Positions 1 to 8,812 of a DNA stretch of 64,000 nucleotides are shown piece by piece. The DNA is from Anaerotruncus massiliensis (ex Togo et al. 2026). GTDB lineage: Bacteria > Bacillota > Clostridia > Oscillospirales > Ruminococcaceae. How positions within the stretch are numbered: the first letter of the stretch is position 1; every line of letters begins with the position of its first letter. Under the pieces are notes generated by a model. It was given only the letters and a program-made list of their open reading frames with translations. It was not told where the DNA came from and ran no database searches. The translations under genes and the position numbers were made by a program. The stretch lies in contig NZ_LT962687.1 in NCBI RefSeq assembly GCF_900199635.1, positions 156,501 to 220,500 of the forward strand. Direction: 5' to 3'.

Positions 1-1
1 T

Positions 2-3000
2 TTCACCCACCCCGCCTGGCGGCAGGAGCTGCGGGACAAGCTCGTCCCGGCGGAGGAAGGGCTCTACACCCTCCGCGAGGGACTGCATGTGGAGGGCGCC
101 GCGGGAACGGAGCGCCCCCGGTTCGTCGTCACGGGGGAGATCAGCTCGATCTATAAAAAGGACGGCCGGGTGCGCAAGGTCCACAACCTCATCCTCCTGC
201 CCGGCCTCGAGGCGGCGGAGGCCCTCTCGAAAAAGCTCGAGGCGATCGGCAACATCCACTCGGACGGGCGGCCGATTCTCGGGCTGGACAGCCGCGACCT
301 GCTGGAGATTACGATGGAAACCTGCCCCGAGGCGGTCTTTATCCCCGCGCACATCTGGACGCCCCATTTTTCCCTCTTCGGGGCGTTTTCCGGCTTCGAC
401 ACGATCGAGGCCTGCTTCGGCGACATGACCCCCTGCATCCACGCGGTCGAGACGGGGCTTTCCTCCGATCCGCCGATGAACTGGCGGCTGTCGGCGCTCG
501 ACCGCTACGCGCTCATCTCCAATTCGGACGCGCACTCCCCCTCCAAGCTCGGGCGGGAGGCCAACCTGCTGGAGATCGAGCCCTCCTATCCCGCGCTGGC
601 CTCGGCGCTGCGCGGGCGCGGCGCGCCCGGCTTTCGCGGGACGGTCGAGTTTTTTCCCGAGGAGGGCAAGTACCACTTCGACGGGCACCGCAGCTGCAAG
701 CTCTGCCTGCGCCCGGGCGACACCCCGGCCGACGGGCGCTGCCCCGTCTGCGGCGGCAAGCTGACGATCGGCGTGCTCCACCGGGTGGAGGAGCTCGCCG
801 ACCGGGAGGAGGGCTTCGTTCCGCAGGATTCGGTCCCCTTCCAGAGCCTCGTGCCCCTGCCCGAGGTGATCGCCGCCTGCACCGGCTTCGGACCGGCGAG
901 CGGCCGGGTGACGGCCCGCTACGAGGCGCTGCTGCGGGAGCTTGGACCCGAATTCACCATCCTGCGGGAGGTCCCGGAGGAGGAGATCGGCCGGGTGGCG
1001 GGCCCGGCGGTGGCCGAGGGGGTGCGCCGGATGCGGCGCGGTCAGGTGGAGCTCTCCCCCGGCTACGACGGGGAGTATGGGAAGATCAAGCTGCTCGACC
1101 CGCAGGAGATCGAGACGCTCGCGGGGCAGATGAGTCTGTTCGGATCGTCGTCCCTGCCCGCGCCCAAAAAGAAAGCGCCCGCCGCGCCGCGGCCTGCCCG
1201 CGCGGCCAAAAAGGCGGAGGAGGTCTCCGCCGCCCCACCGGAGGGCGGGGCGCTCGCGGGGCTCAACGAGGAGCAGCGCGCGGCGGTCACGGCGGCGGAA
1301 CACGCCGTGGCGGTCGTCGCGGGGCCCGGCACCGGCAAGACCAGGACGCTCGTCGCCCGCGTCGCGTGGCTCGTCGGGCAGGGGGTCAAGCCCGCGCAGA
1401 TCACCGCCGTCACCTTCACCAACAAGGCGGCGGGGGAGATGCGCGAACGGCTCGAGGCCCTCTTCGGCAAGCGCGCCGTGCGCGCGATGACGATCGGCAC
1501 CTTCCACGCCATCTGCCTGCGGCTGCTCTCCGAACGGGGGCCGGTCTCGCTGATCGGGGAGGGGGAGGCGCTCGCCGCCGCCTCGGAGGTGACCGGCGCG
1601 CTCGACCTGCGGCTCTCCGCGCGGAAGCTCGTGCAGGAGGTCTCCCGCCGCAAGGGGGGGCTGCCCGCCGACGGGTCGGTCCCGGTCGAGGCGTGCGAAC
1701 GCTACTGCGAACTGCTGAAGGAAGCGGGCGTGCGCGACTACGACGATCTGCTGCTGGACGCCTACGACCTTTTCGTTCACGGGGAGGCCACGGCGAAGGA
1801 GCGGCGCGCCTTCACCCACCTGCTCGTGGATGAGTTCCAGGACGTGAGCGACGTGCAGTACCGGCTGGTGCGCGCCTGGAGCGGGGAGAGCGCCGGGGTA
1901 TTCGTCATCGGCGACCCCGACCAGTCGATCTACGGCTTCCGTGGGTCGGACGCCCGGTGCTTCGCGCGCTTTGCCGCCGACTGGCCCGCCGCGAAGACCG
2001 TCGTCCTCACCCGCAACTACCGCTCCACCCCGCAGATTCTGCGGGCGTCCCTGCCGGTCATCTCCAAAAACGGGGGCCCGGAACGGACGCTTGAGGCCCA
2101 GCGGCCGGACGGCGGCCCCGTGCGGCTCGTCATGGCGGCGGACGAATTTTCAGAAGCGATCTTTGTGGCCAAGGAGATCAACCGGCTGGTGGGCGGCATC
2201 GACATGCTTGACGCACAGGGCGGCGGGAGCGCGCAGCCCCGGGGCTTTTCCGACTTTGCAGTCCTCTGCCGGACCCACCGGCAGGCCGAGGCGCTGGAAA
2301 AATGCCTCGGCATCGAAGGGATTCCCTACCTTGTCGCCGGGCGGGACAAGCTCCTGTCCGACGGGCTGGTGCGGGGCGCGGTCGGCTTTTTCCGGGGCCT
2401 TTGCGGCTCTGCCGATCCCTTCTCCCTGCGCGCCTGCCTGACCGAATCGCTCGGCTGTGAAAGGGCTGCGGCGGACGCCTTCCTGCGGACGGCCGCCGGG
2501 GCGGCGGCCGATTCCCCGGCGCGGCTGCTGGAACTGCTCCCGCCAGCGCTCGCGGCGGCGGAACCGCTTGTCCTCTGGGCGGAGCTGGCGGAAAAATATC
2601 TGCCGCGCGCCCGGCGGGAAAAGCCCCGCCGCCTGCTCGAGGACTGGATCGGGGATACCGGGCGCTCCTCCCCCGCCATGGAACGGCTTCTAAACATGGC
2701 GGTGCTCCACGCCGACATGCCCGCCTTCCTCCTGAACCTCACCCTCGGCGAAGAACGGGATGTGGCGCGCAGCGGCAGCCGCGCCTACCTCTCCGACGCG
2801 GTCACCCTGCTCACCCTGCACGGCGCGAAGGGGCTCGAATTCCCCGTCGTCTTTCTCTGCGGCGCAAAGCGCGGCGTGCTCCCCCTCGACTCGCCCGGCC
2901 GCGAGAACGATCCCGCCGAGGAGCGCCGGCTCTTCTACGTCGGCATGACCCGCGCCAGGGAGGAACTTGTCCTGCTCTGCCCGGGCGAGCCCTCCCCCTT

Positions 3001-3106
3001 CCTCGCGGACATCCCCGCGGACCAGCTCGCACACAGCCACGCCACCCCGGCGCGCCGTCCCGCGCCTGGCGGCGTGCAGCTGAGTTTTTTCCAGGGGAAC
3101 TTTTGA
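2..3106 (+). CDS. EndoQ-like PHP endonuclease fused to UvrD/PcrA-type helicase (5' partial)
   Basis: The reading frame is open to the left edge (codons start at base 2 and read FTHPAWRQEL), so the true start lies outside the window; the GTG at 89 is internal. The N-terminal part (to about base 1130) matches the TIGR00375/endonuclease Q family: PHP-type metal-binding segments (GNIHSDGRPI, IPAHIWTPHF, SNSDAHSPSK) and a four-cysteine zinc finger (CKLC...CPVC, about bases 697-762). A Lys/Ala/Pro linker follows, then a superfamily 1 helicase: Walker A GPGTGKT (about 1322-1342), DEFQD, QSIYGFRGS, LTRNYRST, LHGAKGLEF and YVGMTRARE. EndoQ family enzymes nick DNA at deaminated bases; the helicase half would unwind or load repair factors. 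The helicase part is short for UvrD. The fused architecture is certain from the continuous frame; the repair role is inferred from the families. Confidence 0.88.
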   Translation, partial: FTHPAWRQELRDKLVPAEEGLYTLREGLHVEGAAGTERPRFVVTGEISSIYKKDGRVRKVHNLILLPGLEAAEALSKKLEAIGNIHSDGRPILGLDSRDLLEITMETCPEAVFIPAHIWTPHFSLFGAFSGFDTIEACFGDMTPCIHAVETGLSSDPPMNWRLSALDRYALISNSDAHSPSKLGREANLLEIEPSYPALASALRGRGAPGFRGTVEFFPEEGKYHFDGHRSCKLCLRPGDTPADGRCPVCGGKLTIGVLHRVEELADREEGFVPQDSVPFQSLVPLPEVIAACTGFGPASGRVTARYEALLRELGPEFTILREVPEEEIGRVAGPAVAEGVRRMRRGQVELSPGYDGEYGKIKLLDPQEIETLAGQMSLFGSSSLPAPKKKAPAAPRPARAAKKAEEVSAAPPEGGALAGLNEEQRAAVTAAEHAVAVVAGPGTGKTRTLVARVAWLVGQGVKPAQITAVTFTNKAAGEMRERLEALFGKRAVRAMTIGTFHAICLRLLSERGPVSLIGEGEALAAASEVTGALDLRLSARKLVQEVSRRKGGLPADGSVPVEACERYCELLKEAGVRDYDDLLLDAYDLFVHGEATAKERRAFTHLLVDEFQDVSDVQYRLVRAWSGESAGVFVIGDPDQSIYGFRGSDARCFARFAADWPAAKTVVLTRNYRSTPQILRASLPVISKNGGPERTLEAQRPDGGPVRLVMAADEFSEAIFVAKEINRLVGGIDMLDAQGGGSAQPRGFSDFAVLCRTHRQAEALEKCLGIEGIPYLVAGRDKLLSDGLVRGAVGFFRGLCGSADPFSLRACLTESLGCERAAADAFLRTAAGAAADSPARLLELLPPALAAAEPLVLWAELAEKYLPRARREKPRRLLEDWIGDTGRSSPAMERLLNMAVLHADMPAFLLNLTLGEERDVARSGSRAYLSDAVTLLTLHGAKGLEFPVVFLCGAKRGVLPLDSPGRENDPAEERRLFYVGMTRAREELVLLCPGEPSPFLADIPADQLAHSHATPARRPAPGGVQLSFFQGNF

Positions 3107-3120
3107 AAAAGTTCCCCTGG
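3091..3120 (+). terminator. Hairpin overlapping the helicase stop codon
   Basis: A perfect 13-bp inverted repeat (CCAGGGGAACTTT ... AAAGTTCCCCTGG) with a 4-nt loop contains the TGA stop at 3104-3106. No T-tract follows, so it may be a repeat element or mRNA 3' stabiliser rather than a classical terminator. Confidence 0.45.
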
Positions 3121-3450
3121 ACCCCTCAAAACGTTTGGTTCAGGCCGGCCGCGCCGGCACTTACCGTTCCTTTCGTTGGGAGCGCCCGCAACCTGAATTG
3201 AGCCCTCAGCTGGTGTACCCGTGGGGAGTGACGGCAACCGGCGGGTTATGGCAAGGTACTCCCGGAGATCCCTAAGAACCCGGCGGAGGGTTCTTAGGCG
3301 GACTTTTGGTTCCTTTTCGTCCGTCCGAAAAGGAACCCGTGGCGCGCGGCGGAACGCGCTCGTGATTCTTGCCGCTTTTTAAGCGGCAATTCCCGTCCAA
3401 GCTCCGCCGGGCGCAGCACGGCAAATCCAAAACCGCCCGCCGGGAGGCGG
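3107..3450. repeat. Intergenic hairpin and repeat island 1
   Basis: A 344-bp stretch without a credible gene between convergent genes. It holds a 91-bp dispersed repeat (3175-3265; second copy at 41254-41345), three strong hairpins (3271-3298, CCTAAGAACCC stem; 3308-3337, GGTTCCTTTTCG stem; 3369-3389, TTGCCGCTT stem), and at about 3408-3443 a fragment matching the 110-bp tandem unit found at 41550-41880. The two shared elements occur in the same order and orientation in both islands. Confidence 0.75.
3175..3265. repeat. Dispersed 91-bp repeat, copy 1
   Basis: From GTTGGGAGCG to GGTACTCCCGG it is nearly identical, by eye, to 41254-41345, with roughly a dozen substitutions and essentially no indel. 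No ORF or transposase is associated. Conserved blocks include CGCAACCTGAATTGAGCC and GTGTACCCGTGGGGAG. Confidence 0.85.
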
Positions 3451-4431
3451 TCACCGATCCTCGACGATCATGGTCTGGAGTGCGTCGGGGGAGGTATCCC
3501 GGCTGAAGATGTACAGGGTATAGGTGGCGTTGGGGCGGATGGTGACGAAGGTGGACACCAGCGCCTGCGGCAGTTCAAAGACGGTGACGCCGCCGTCGAG
3601 CGTTTCGATGTCCGCCATACGCGGCTCGGGGCGCAGGTTTGTCTCGGCAATGTCGATCTGGTAGTCGCCCGGGCGGATGCGTTTGAAGGAGGTGACCTCC
3701 TTGAAGCGCACGTCGCTGTAGATCACGCGCCCGTCGCCGAGCAGGATGTCGACCGGATTGCTGTAATAAGCCAGGTTGCACGCCCGGAAGCAGGACATCG
3801 AGGCGGGCCGCGCGCAGGAGGTGTCGGAAATCTGCAGGAGGTCGAGACCGCTGGCGGAGTTGATGACGGCGATCGTCACGCTGTCGTCCGCCTTGAAAGG
3901 GATGGATTTCTGGAGATAGACATAGCCGTTCGTGCCGGTGACCGTCACGGTCTGGAACCCGTTGGACACCCTGCCGTAAGGGGTGAGGGAGGTAAAGCCG
4001 AGGCCGTTGACGATGAAGCGGTTGTTGATGAAGATGCGGAAGGGCCGGTAGCCAAAGGCGGCGTTGAGGAAGCGGACCTTTCCAAACCTGCCCGCTCCGC
4101 AGTAAAAGCAGGGCGGATTCGGCGCCGGCAGGATGGGGATCGTCTGTCCCGGACGGCCGGGTGCGACGGGTCCGCCCTCCCCGGGGTTGGGCAGCGGCAC
4201 GACGGGGAAATTTCCGCCGGGACCGGGCGCGACCGGACCGCCTTCGCCCGGGTTGGGCAGCGGGATGGAGGGGGTATCGCCGCCGAAAACGGGGCCGCCC
4301 TCGCCGAAACCGGGGAGCGGCAGGGCGGGCGCGTCGCCCGGTGCAGCCGGGCCGCCCTCCCCGGGATTGGGCAGCGGCGCGACCGGGATGTTCCGGCCGG
4401 AATATCCGCCCATGTTGTCGGATGAATACAT
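3451..4431 (-). CDS. DUF4397 domain protein with N-terminal Pro/Gly repeat region
   Basis: 326 aa. Residues 14-92 are low complexity with four copies of a PLPxxGEGGP motif (residues 19-28, 38-47, 57-66, 79-88; spacing 19, 19 and 22). A CFYC pair (about residue 107) precedes a beta-rich domain resembling DUF4397 (tandem Ig-like folds: VRFLNAAFGYRPFRIFINN, then a second unit with YSDVRFKEVTSFKRIRPG). There is no signal peptide or membrane segment. The start ATG has AAAGGAG about ten bases upstream. Collagen-like or Pro/Gly-rich heads on DUF4397 proteins are seen in endospore-forming Clostridia and could serve surface or spore-coat roles, but that is inference. The gene is a single unit convergent with the helicase. 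Confidence 0.8.
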   Translation of the reverse strand: MYSSDNMGGYSGRNIPVAPLPNPGEGGPAAPGDAPALPLPGFGEGGPVFGGDTPSIPLPNPGEGGPVAPGPGGNFPVVPLPNPGEGGPVAPGRPGQTIPILPAPNPPCFYCGAGRFGKVRFLNAAFGYRPFRIFINNRFIVNGLGFTSLTPYGRVSNGFQTVTVTGTNGYVYLQKSIPFKADDSVTIAVINSASGLDLLQISDTSCARPASMSCFRACNLAYYSNPVDILLGDGRVIYSDVRFKEVTSFKRIRPGDYQIDIAETNLRPEPRMADIETLDGGVTVFELPQALVSTFVTIRPNATYTLYIFSRDTSPDALQTMIVEDR

Positions 4432-4547
4432 GTTGATCCATCTCCTTTCACGATTTCTACCATACTATTAAAAAGCCGGGCCTCCGGTGATTCTTCCGGG
4501 GCCCGTTTGCCCGCCGGGGAGAAAAACGCCCCGTGCGGGCGCGGACG

Positions 4548-4593
4548 AAAAAAGGGGGGCGCGCTGCCAAACGGCAGCGCGCCCCCCTTTTTT
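4548..4593 (-). terminator. Strong bidirectional terminator
   Basis: A-tract, then a GGGGGGCGCGCTGCC/GGCAGCGCGCCCCCC stem with loop AAAC, then a T-tract; perfectly symmetrical. It lies just downstream of the minus-strand DUF3788 gene and would end the methyltransferase-DUF3788 transcript. Confidence 0.85.
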
Positions 4594-4622
4594 ATAGGCA
4601 AAACGGGAAAGCCCCGCTTCAT

Positions 4623-5069
4623 TTATTTCCCGGCGGCGCGCAGGGAGATAAACCGCAGGGTGTCCCGCAGGACCGGCTCGCTCTTCACGTCGATATAGAG
4701 CCATTTGCCGCCCATCGAGACCTTCGTGTTCCGGAAGAGCTCCTGCGTGTAGGGATCGCAGGCGGTGATCAGCAGCTCCGCCTCGGGCAGGACCCGTTCC
4801 CCGACCACCACCATGCAGGAAAAATACCCCTCGTTCGGATAGAGGGTGCAGAGCGCCCGGCCGCCCTTTTTGTATTTGACGTTCCAGCCCGGCGCCATTG
4901 AGCAGCAGCTGTACTCGATCCTGGGGGCGGCGCCGTAGGTTTCCTCAACCGTGCGGCAGAGGGCCCCCCAGAGTGGGCTTCCCACGCAGGCGTCGATCTC
5001 CTCCGCCGAGGGGGCGCGGTCCTTCGGATAGGTGTCCTTCCATGCCATAGACGGTTCCTCCATTTTCAT
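4623..5069 (-). CDS. DUF3788 family protein
   Basis: 148 aa, cytosolic, no signal or membrane segment. Segments WNVKYKKGGRALCTLYPNEG, FSCMVVVGERVLPEAE and a C-terminal KWLYIDVKSEPVLRDTLRFI are typical of DUF3788 (a YdhG/YjbR-like fold family of unknown function). The start overlaps the stop of the upstream methyltransferase by ATGA, so the two are translationally coupled. A later in-frame start (MAWKDTYP, residue 8) is also possible. Confidence 0.8.
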   Translation of the reverse strand: MKMEEPSMAWKDTYPKDRAPSAEEIDACVGSPLWGALCRTVEETYGAAPRIEYSCCSMAPGWNVKYKKGGRALCTLYPNEGYFSCMVVVGERVLPEAELLITACDPYTQELFRNTKVSMGGKWLYIDVKSEPVLRDTLRFISLRAAGK

Positions 5070-5878
5070 TGCGGCGCGGACGCGCCTGTTTCCTTTGTCC
5101 TCAGAACCGTGACCGCCGCATAGTGCAGGATTTCAAAGCGCGGCGGCGCGATCCGTTCGAGCAGCGCGAGGTGTTCCCGGTCAAAGCGCGCGATCTCCTC
5201 CGCGGGCAGGGAGGCCCCGATCCCCCGGCAGGCCTTCATCCGTCCGTTCCACCCCTCCCGGGTGAAGGGCACCCGCAGGTCGAAGACCTCCTGCCGCTCC
5301 ATCTCGAAATCGGCTTCGTAGGCGTCCGGCACGGCGATCGGATGCCGGGTCTCGCCGCCGCCGGTCCAGCCGGGATTGTACCTTTGCACGAGCTCCTCGC
5401 TCTTCGCGGCGATCGGGTCCTCGCCGGGCAGCCACGCCATATAGAGCGCCGCGAGCCGCCCCGGGCGCTTCAGGATCCGGCTGAGCCGCGGGGCGAGCAG
5501 GGCGTGGTCGAAGTAAAAGAAGCACTGGCAGGCCGTCACCACGTCGAAGCTGCCGTCCGGAAAGTCGGTCTCCTCCGCCGGGAGGCACCGGAAGGCGATC
5601 TCCAAGCCCGCCTCCTCCGCCAGCCGCCGGGCCTGCGCGATCTGTTCCTCCGAGATATCGGTCCCCACGAAGGAGGCGCCGTAGCGGCAGAGGTTCCTGG
5701 GCAGCACCCCCGTCCCGGTCCCGAGGTCCAGGACGGCCTGCCCCTTGGTGCAGAGCCCCATGTCGAGCAGCCGCCGGTAAAATTCGGGCGGGTAGATGTC
5801 CCGGTATTTCGCATAGTCGACGGAGGCGCGCCCCCAGTCGAACGCGCGGCCGTGGTCGATGTTCCGGTTTGTGTTCAT
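5066..5878 (-). CDS. Class I SAM-dependent methyltransferase
   Basis: 270 aa. Motif I VLDLGTGTGVLPRNL (about residues 49-63), motif II FVGTDISEEQI, motif III ETDFPDGSFDVVTACQCFFYFDH, then a C-terminal lid rich in aromatic residues; this is a Methyltransferase_11/UbiE-like fold. The substrate cannot be told. The start is preceded by AAAGGAG. A promoter with TTGCCC-17-TATAAT lies upstream. It forms a two-gene operon with the DUF3788 gene and is divergent from the lacI-type gene. Confidence 0.85.
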   Translation of the reverse strand: MNTNRNIDHGRAFDWGRASVDYAKYRDIYPPEFYRRLLDMGLCTKGQAVLDLGTGTGVLPRNLCRYGASFVGTDISEEQIAQARRLAEEAGLEIAFRCLPAEETDFPDGSFDVVTACQCFFYFDHALLAPRLSRILKRPGRLAALYMAWLPGEDPIAAKSEELVQRYNPGWTGGGETRHPIAVPDAYEADFEMERQEVFDLRVPFTREGWNGRMKACRGIGASLPAEEIARFDREHLALLERIAPPRFEILHYAAVTVLRTKETGASAPQ

Positions 5879-5922
5879 GACGGCTCCTTTCAGAAGGGCG
5901 CGCCGCGCGCGGGTTTTCTCCC

Positions 5923-5951
5923 ATTATAACCGATTGCCTCCCGCCGGGCAA
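5923..5951 (-). promoter_or_regulatory. Promoter of the methyltransferase operon
   Basis: On the minus strand: TTGCCC (5951-5946), 17-nt spacer, perfect TATAAT (5928-5923), about 45 nt upstream of the start codon. Confidence 0.65.
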
Positions 5952-6072
5952 GCTTGGACGCGGAGTGTGCGGGAAAATGGTAAATTTTGTAAATGTGTGC
6001 CGGGGAAGGTGGGTAGTTTGCCCAAGTTTGAAAAGAAAGATTTGTCTCAAGTGATGATTCGTAAAAAACATC

Positions 6073-6101
6073 TTGACTTCCCAAACGAACAAATTTATAA
6101 T
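6073..6101 (+). promoter_or_regulatory. Promoter of the LacI-family regulator
   Basis: TTGACT (6073-6078), 17-nt spacer, TATAAT (6096-6101). The palindromic operator at 6109-6120 overlaps the expected transcription start, an arrangement typical of autorepression. Confidence 0.85.
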
Positions 6102-6108
6102 ACGGATT

Positions 6109-6120
6109 GGGAACGTTCCC
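6109..6120. promoter_or_regulatory. LacI-type operator 1 (GGGAACGTTCCC)
   Basis: Perfect 12-bp palindrome eight bases after the -10 box of the regulator gene. The same palindrome recurs at 7241-7252 and 8813-8824. Confidence 0.75.
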
Positions 6121-6148
6121 TAAAAGCTTTGGAAATGAAGGGGTGGTT

Positions 6149-7180
6149 ATGGAGTTTTCAATACTGGATATTGCCCAAAAGGCCGGGGTCTCCAAAAGCA
6201 CCATTTCCAGAGTGATCAACGGAGGCTCGGTGAGCCCCAAAACCCGGAAGATCGTGGAGGACACCATGCGGGAGATGGGGTATTCCCCCAACTACATGGC
6301 CAGGGGCCTGCGGGGCGTACATAACACGGTGGTGGGCATCCTCTCGCTGGGTAGCAGCATGTTCAGCCACCCCTCCATATCCCGGCGCATCGCCGGCATC
6401 CTGGACACACTGGGGGAAAACGACTGCGACCTGCTCATCGTCCACGATCTGCTCCAGCATAGCCCGGCCCCCGGGTATGTGCCCAAGTATGTGCGCTATC
6501 TGCGGGATCAGAGGATCCAGGGACTGATCACCCTGGGCTGGGACGACCTGCCGGAGGTGCAGCAGGCCGCCAACCAGTTTCGCAACGTGGTGTACGGCGG
6601 TGAGCGGCTGCAGATGAACCGCGGCTTCCGAGTCTACCACGGAAACTACTACTACAGCTGCGACCTCTATCATCTCCTGGTGATGAACGGCCACCGGCGG
6701 ATTCTGACGACCGTGGGCTTCGAGCCGCAGGACGAGCAGTTCCGCAGGGCGCGGATGCGCGCGTGGGAGAGCACCTGCCTTCAGGCGGGCATCCCCTACG
6801 ACGAGGACTCCTTTTACCGGTCGCCGATGGAGCGGACGCTCACGGAGGAGTACCTGAGCGGCCTCTACCGGGCGTTCCGGAAGGGGAAATACACCGCGCT
6901 CTTCGCCGACGAGATGAGCCACGCGACCGCAATCCTGCTCTATTTCCGGGAGAAGGGGCTGCGGTGCCCGGAGGACTATTCGATCGTCACGATCAAGCGG
7001 GACGACGCCGAGGAACGGTTCATCACCTCCGTCTTTGTATCCGACTACGACTACGGCGTACTCATCACCAGGCTGATGCTGGAGGTGATCCGGAACGAGG
7101 AACTGGAGTACCGGGACGTGATGATGTCCTACTCGATGGAAATGCGCAAATCGGTGGGTAGGAACGCTGCCCACCCGTGA
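6149..7180 (+). CDS. LacI family transcriptional regulator
   Basis: 343 aa. The N-terminal helix-turn-helix is canonical (ILDIAQKAGVSKSTISRVIN, residues 5-24, then the hinge helix NYMARGLRG). A periplasmic-binding-like sensor domain follows (VGILSLGSSMFSHP, QGLITLGWDDLP, GHRRILTTVGFEPQ, TALFADEMSHA, CPEDYSIVTI). I chose ATG 6149 (MEFSIL) over an in-frame TTG at 6107, because that TTG lies inside the operator and at the likely transcript start. It probably represses its own gene plus the two transporter genes downstream, since the same operator is in front of all three. The effector is unknown. Confidence 0.9.
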   Translation: MEFSILDIAQKAGVSKSTISRVINGGSVSPKTRKIVEDTMREMGYSPNYMARGLRGVHNTVVGILSLGSSMFSHPSISRRIAGILDTLGENDCDLLIVHDLLQHSPAPGYVPKYVRYLRDQRIQGLITLGWDDLPEVQQAANQFRNVVYGGERLQMNRGFRVYHGNYYYSCDLYHLLVMNGHRRILTTVGFEPQDEQFRRARMRAWESTCLQAGIPYDEDSFYRSPMERTLTEEYLSGLYRAFRKGKYTALFADEMSHATAILLYFREKGLRCPEDYSIVTIKRDDAEERFITSVFVSDYDYGVLITRLMLEVIRNEELEYRDVMMSYSMEMRKSVGRNAAHP

Positions 7181-7233
7181 GTTTCTGACAGATTTGAAGT
7201 GTGTTGCGGCCGAATTTGAGGAATGGCCGCGCC

Positions 7234-7259
7234 GCAAAACGGGAACGTTCCCGTTTTGC
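7234..7259. promoter_or_regulatory. LacI-type operator 2, extended palindrome
   Basis: The core GGGAACGTTCCC (7241-7252) is flanked by GCAAAAC/GTTTTGC arms, giving a perfect 26-bp palindrome immediately upstream of the symporter's ribosome binding site. It could also fold as an RNA hairpin. Confidence 0.75.
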
Positions 7260-7276
7260 AATCGGGAGGAGTAGAA

Positions 7277-8764
7277 GTGAGCACTACCTTTTTTGTTGCA
7301 GCCATGGCAATTTACATGGTGGCGATGGTCGTCATCGGCATCGTGCTGCGGGGGCAGGCCACAAAGTCGATCGCGGACTTCGGCCTCGCGGCAAACCGCT
7401 TTGGCTCTACGGTCATCGCGGCGGTCAGCATCGGGGCGTGGGTGGGGAGCGCCGGCCTCATCGGTCTGTGTGCCTCCAGCTACACGGGGGGCGTGGTCAG
7501 CTGGTGGAGCTACGCCAGCCTCTACCTCGTCACCCTGCCCTGGATCTATTTTTTCGCCAGCCGTCTGAAGGCGCTGAAGCTCTTCACCATCGCGGAGTTC
7601 TACCAAATGCGCTTTTCCGGCTACGACGGGGCCATCCAATACCCCGTGGGCATAGGATTCTCCCTGAAATACTGCATGATGATGGGGTTGCAGTTCAACG
7701 CCCTGGCGTTCCTGTTCACCACCTTCCTGGGGTGGTCCCATCTGCGCGGGGTGCTGGTATCGGCGGTCATCATCCTGTTCTACACGGCGATCTCCGGCTT
7801 CCTCAGCGTCATGGTCACCAACTTCATCCAGTCGATCTTCCAGACGCTCTGTCCCTTTTTGGCCCTCGGCTTCGTGCTCTTCAGCCTGGGGGGATGGCAG
7901 CCGGTGGCGCAGTACTACCAGGCGGCCGGGCAGCCGGAGGCGCTCTCCCTCTTCCAGGGCTTCGGCTGGGTGAAGGAGCTGATCTACTACTGCATTACGA
8001 TGGGCCTGCTGGTCATCGTGGGTAACCAGGACGACCTGCAGCGGGTGGCCTCGGCCAAAAACGTGAAATCCGCGAAGCGCGGCCTCTATCTGGGGACCTT
8101 CCTCGTACTCCCCATTCTGGCGATCCCCTGCTATGTGGGCGCCGCGGCCAAGGTGCTGCTCGGGCCGGGCGTGGAGCCCAACATGGTGTTTTACACCCTC
8201 ATGATGAAGGCGGGACCCGTGGTGGGGCTCCTGCTGCTCTACGGCGTGCTCTCCACGATCATGTCCTGCGCCTCCTCCACCCTTTTCGCCGGGGGGATGA
8301 TCATCTCGAAGGACCTGATCCAGCATGCCATGAAATCGAGAGGGAAACAGATCAGCGACAAGGACGACATCTTCCTGAGCCGCGTGGGAATCCTTCTCTG
8401 CACCGTCTTCAGCATCGGCCTCTCCCTCTGGTTCCAGGGGATCATGGAGCTGATGGACGTGGTGATGTCCATCTGCGCGGCCGCGCTGGTGATTCCCTAC
8501 CTGTTCGCCTGGTTCAGCAAGAAGATGAACACTGAGGGCGCGATCACCGGGATGGTCGCGGGAGGGCTGGCGGCCCTCGTCTGGACCATCCTCGGCAGAC
8601 CCCACGGGCTCGATGCCATCTGGATCGGCCTGCCCTGCTGCCTGGCCGGGTGCCTGGTCGGGCAGAGGTTCGGCAAGGCGCCCACGCAGGCGGAGATCGA
8701 CGCCACCTACTATTTCCAGGAGAAATTCCGCAGCCTCCGCCGCGCGGAAAAGGCCGGGTCCTGA
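7277..8764 (+). CDS. SSS family sodium:solute symporter
   Basis: 495 aa, about 13 predicted membrane helices. Family features: N-terminal MAIYMVAMVVIGIVLR helix, the segment DFGLAANRFG after TM1, SIGAWVGSAGLIG (TM2), WIYFFASRLKALKLFTIAEF, and CASSTLFAGGMIISKDL in TM8, which resembles the sodium site. It imports an organic solute with Na+; substrate unknown. The GTG at 7277 is chosen because GGGAGGAG sits 5 nt upstream and the operator palindrome lies between it and the upstream in-frame codons. Probably a unit of the LacI-type regulon. Confidence 0.9.
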   Translation: MSTTFFVAAMAIYMVAMVVIGIVLRGQATKSIADFGLAANRFGSTVIAAVSIGAWVGSAGLIGLCASSYTGGVVSWWSYASLYLVTLPWIYFFASRLKALKLFTIAEFYQMRFSGYDGAIQYPVGIGFSLKYCMMMGLQFNALAFLFTTFLGWSHLRGVLVSAVIILFYTAISGFLSVMVTNFIQSIFQTLCPFLALGFVLFSLGGWQPVAQYYQAAGQPEALSLFQGFGWVKELIYYCITMGLLVIVGNQDDLQRVASAKNVKSAKRGLYLGTFLVLPILAIPCYVGAAAKVLLGPGVEPNMVFYTLMMKAGPVVGLLLLYGVLSTIMSCASSTLFAGGMIISKDLIQHAMKSRGKQISDKDDIFLSRVGILLCTVFSIGLSLWFQGIMELMDVVMSICAAALVIPYLFAWFSKKMNTEGAITGMVAGGLAALVWTILGRPHGLDAIWIGLPCCLAGCLVGQRFGKAPTQAEIDATYYFQEKFRSLRRAEKAGS

Positions 8765-8812
8765 CCCGCGTCCGGGGCCGGTGTGTGGAAGGAATTTGTT
8801 TCGCCTCGAATT

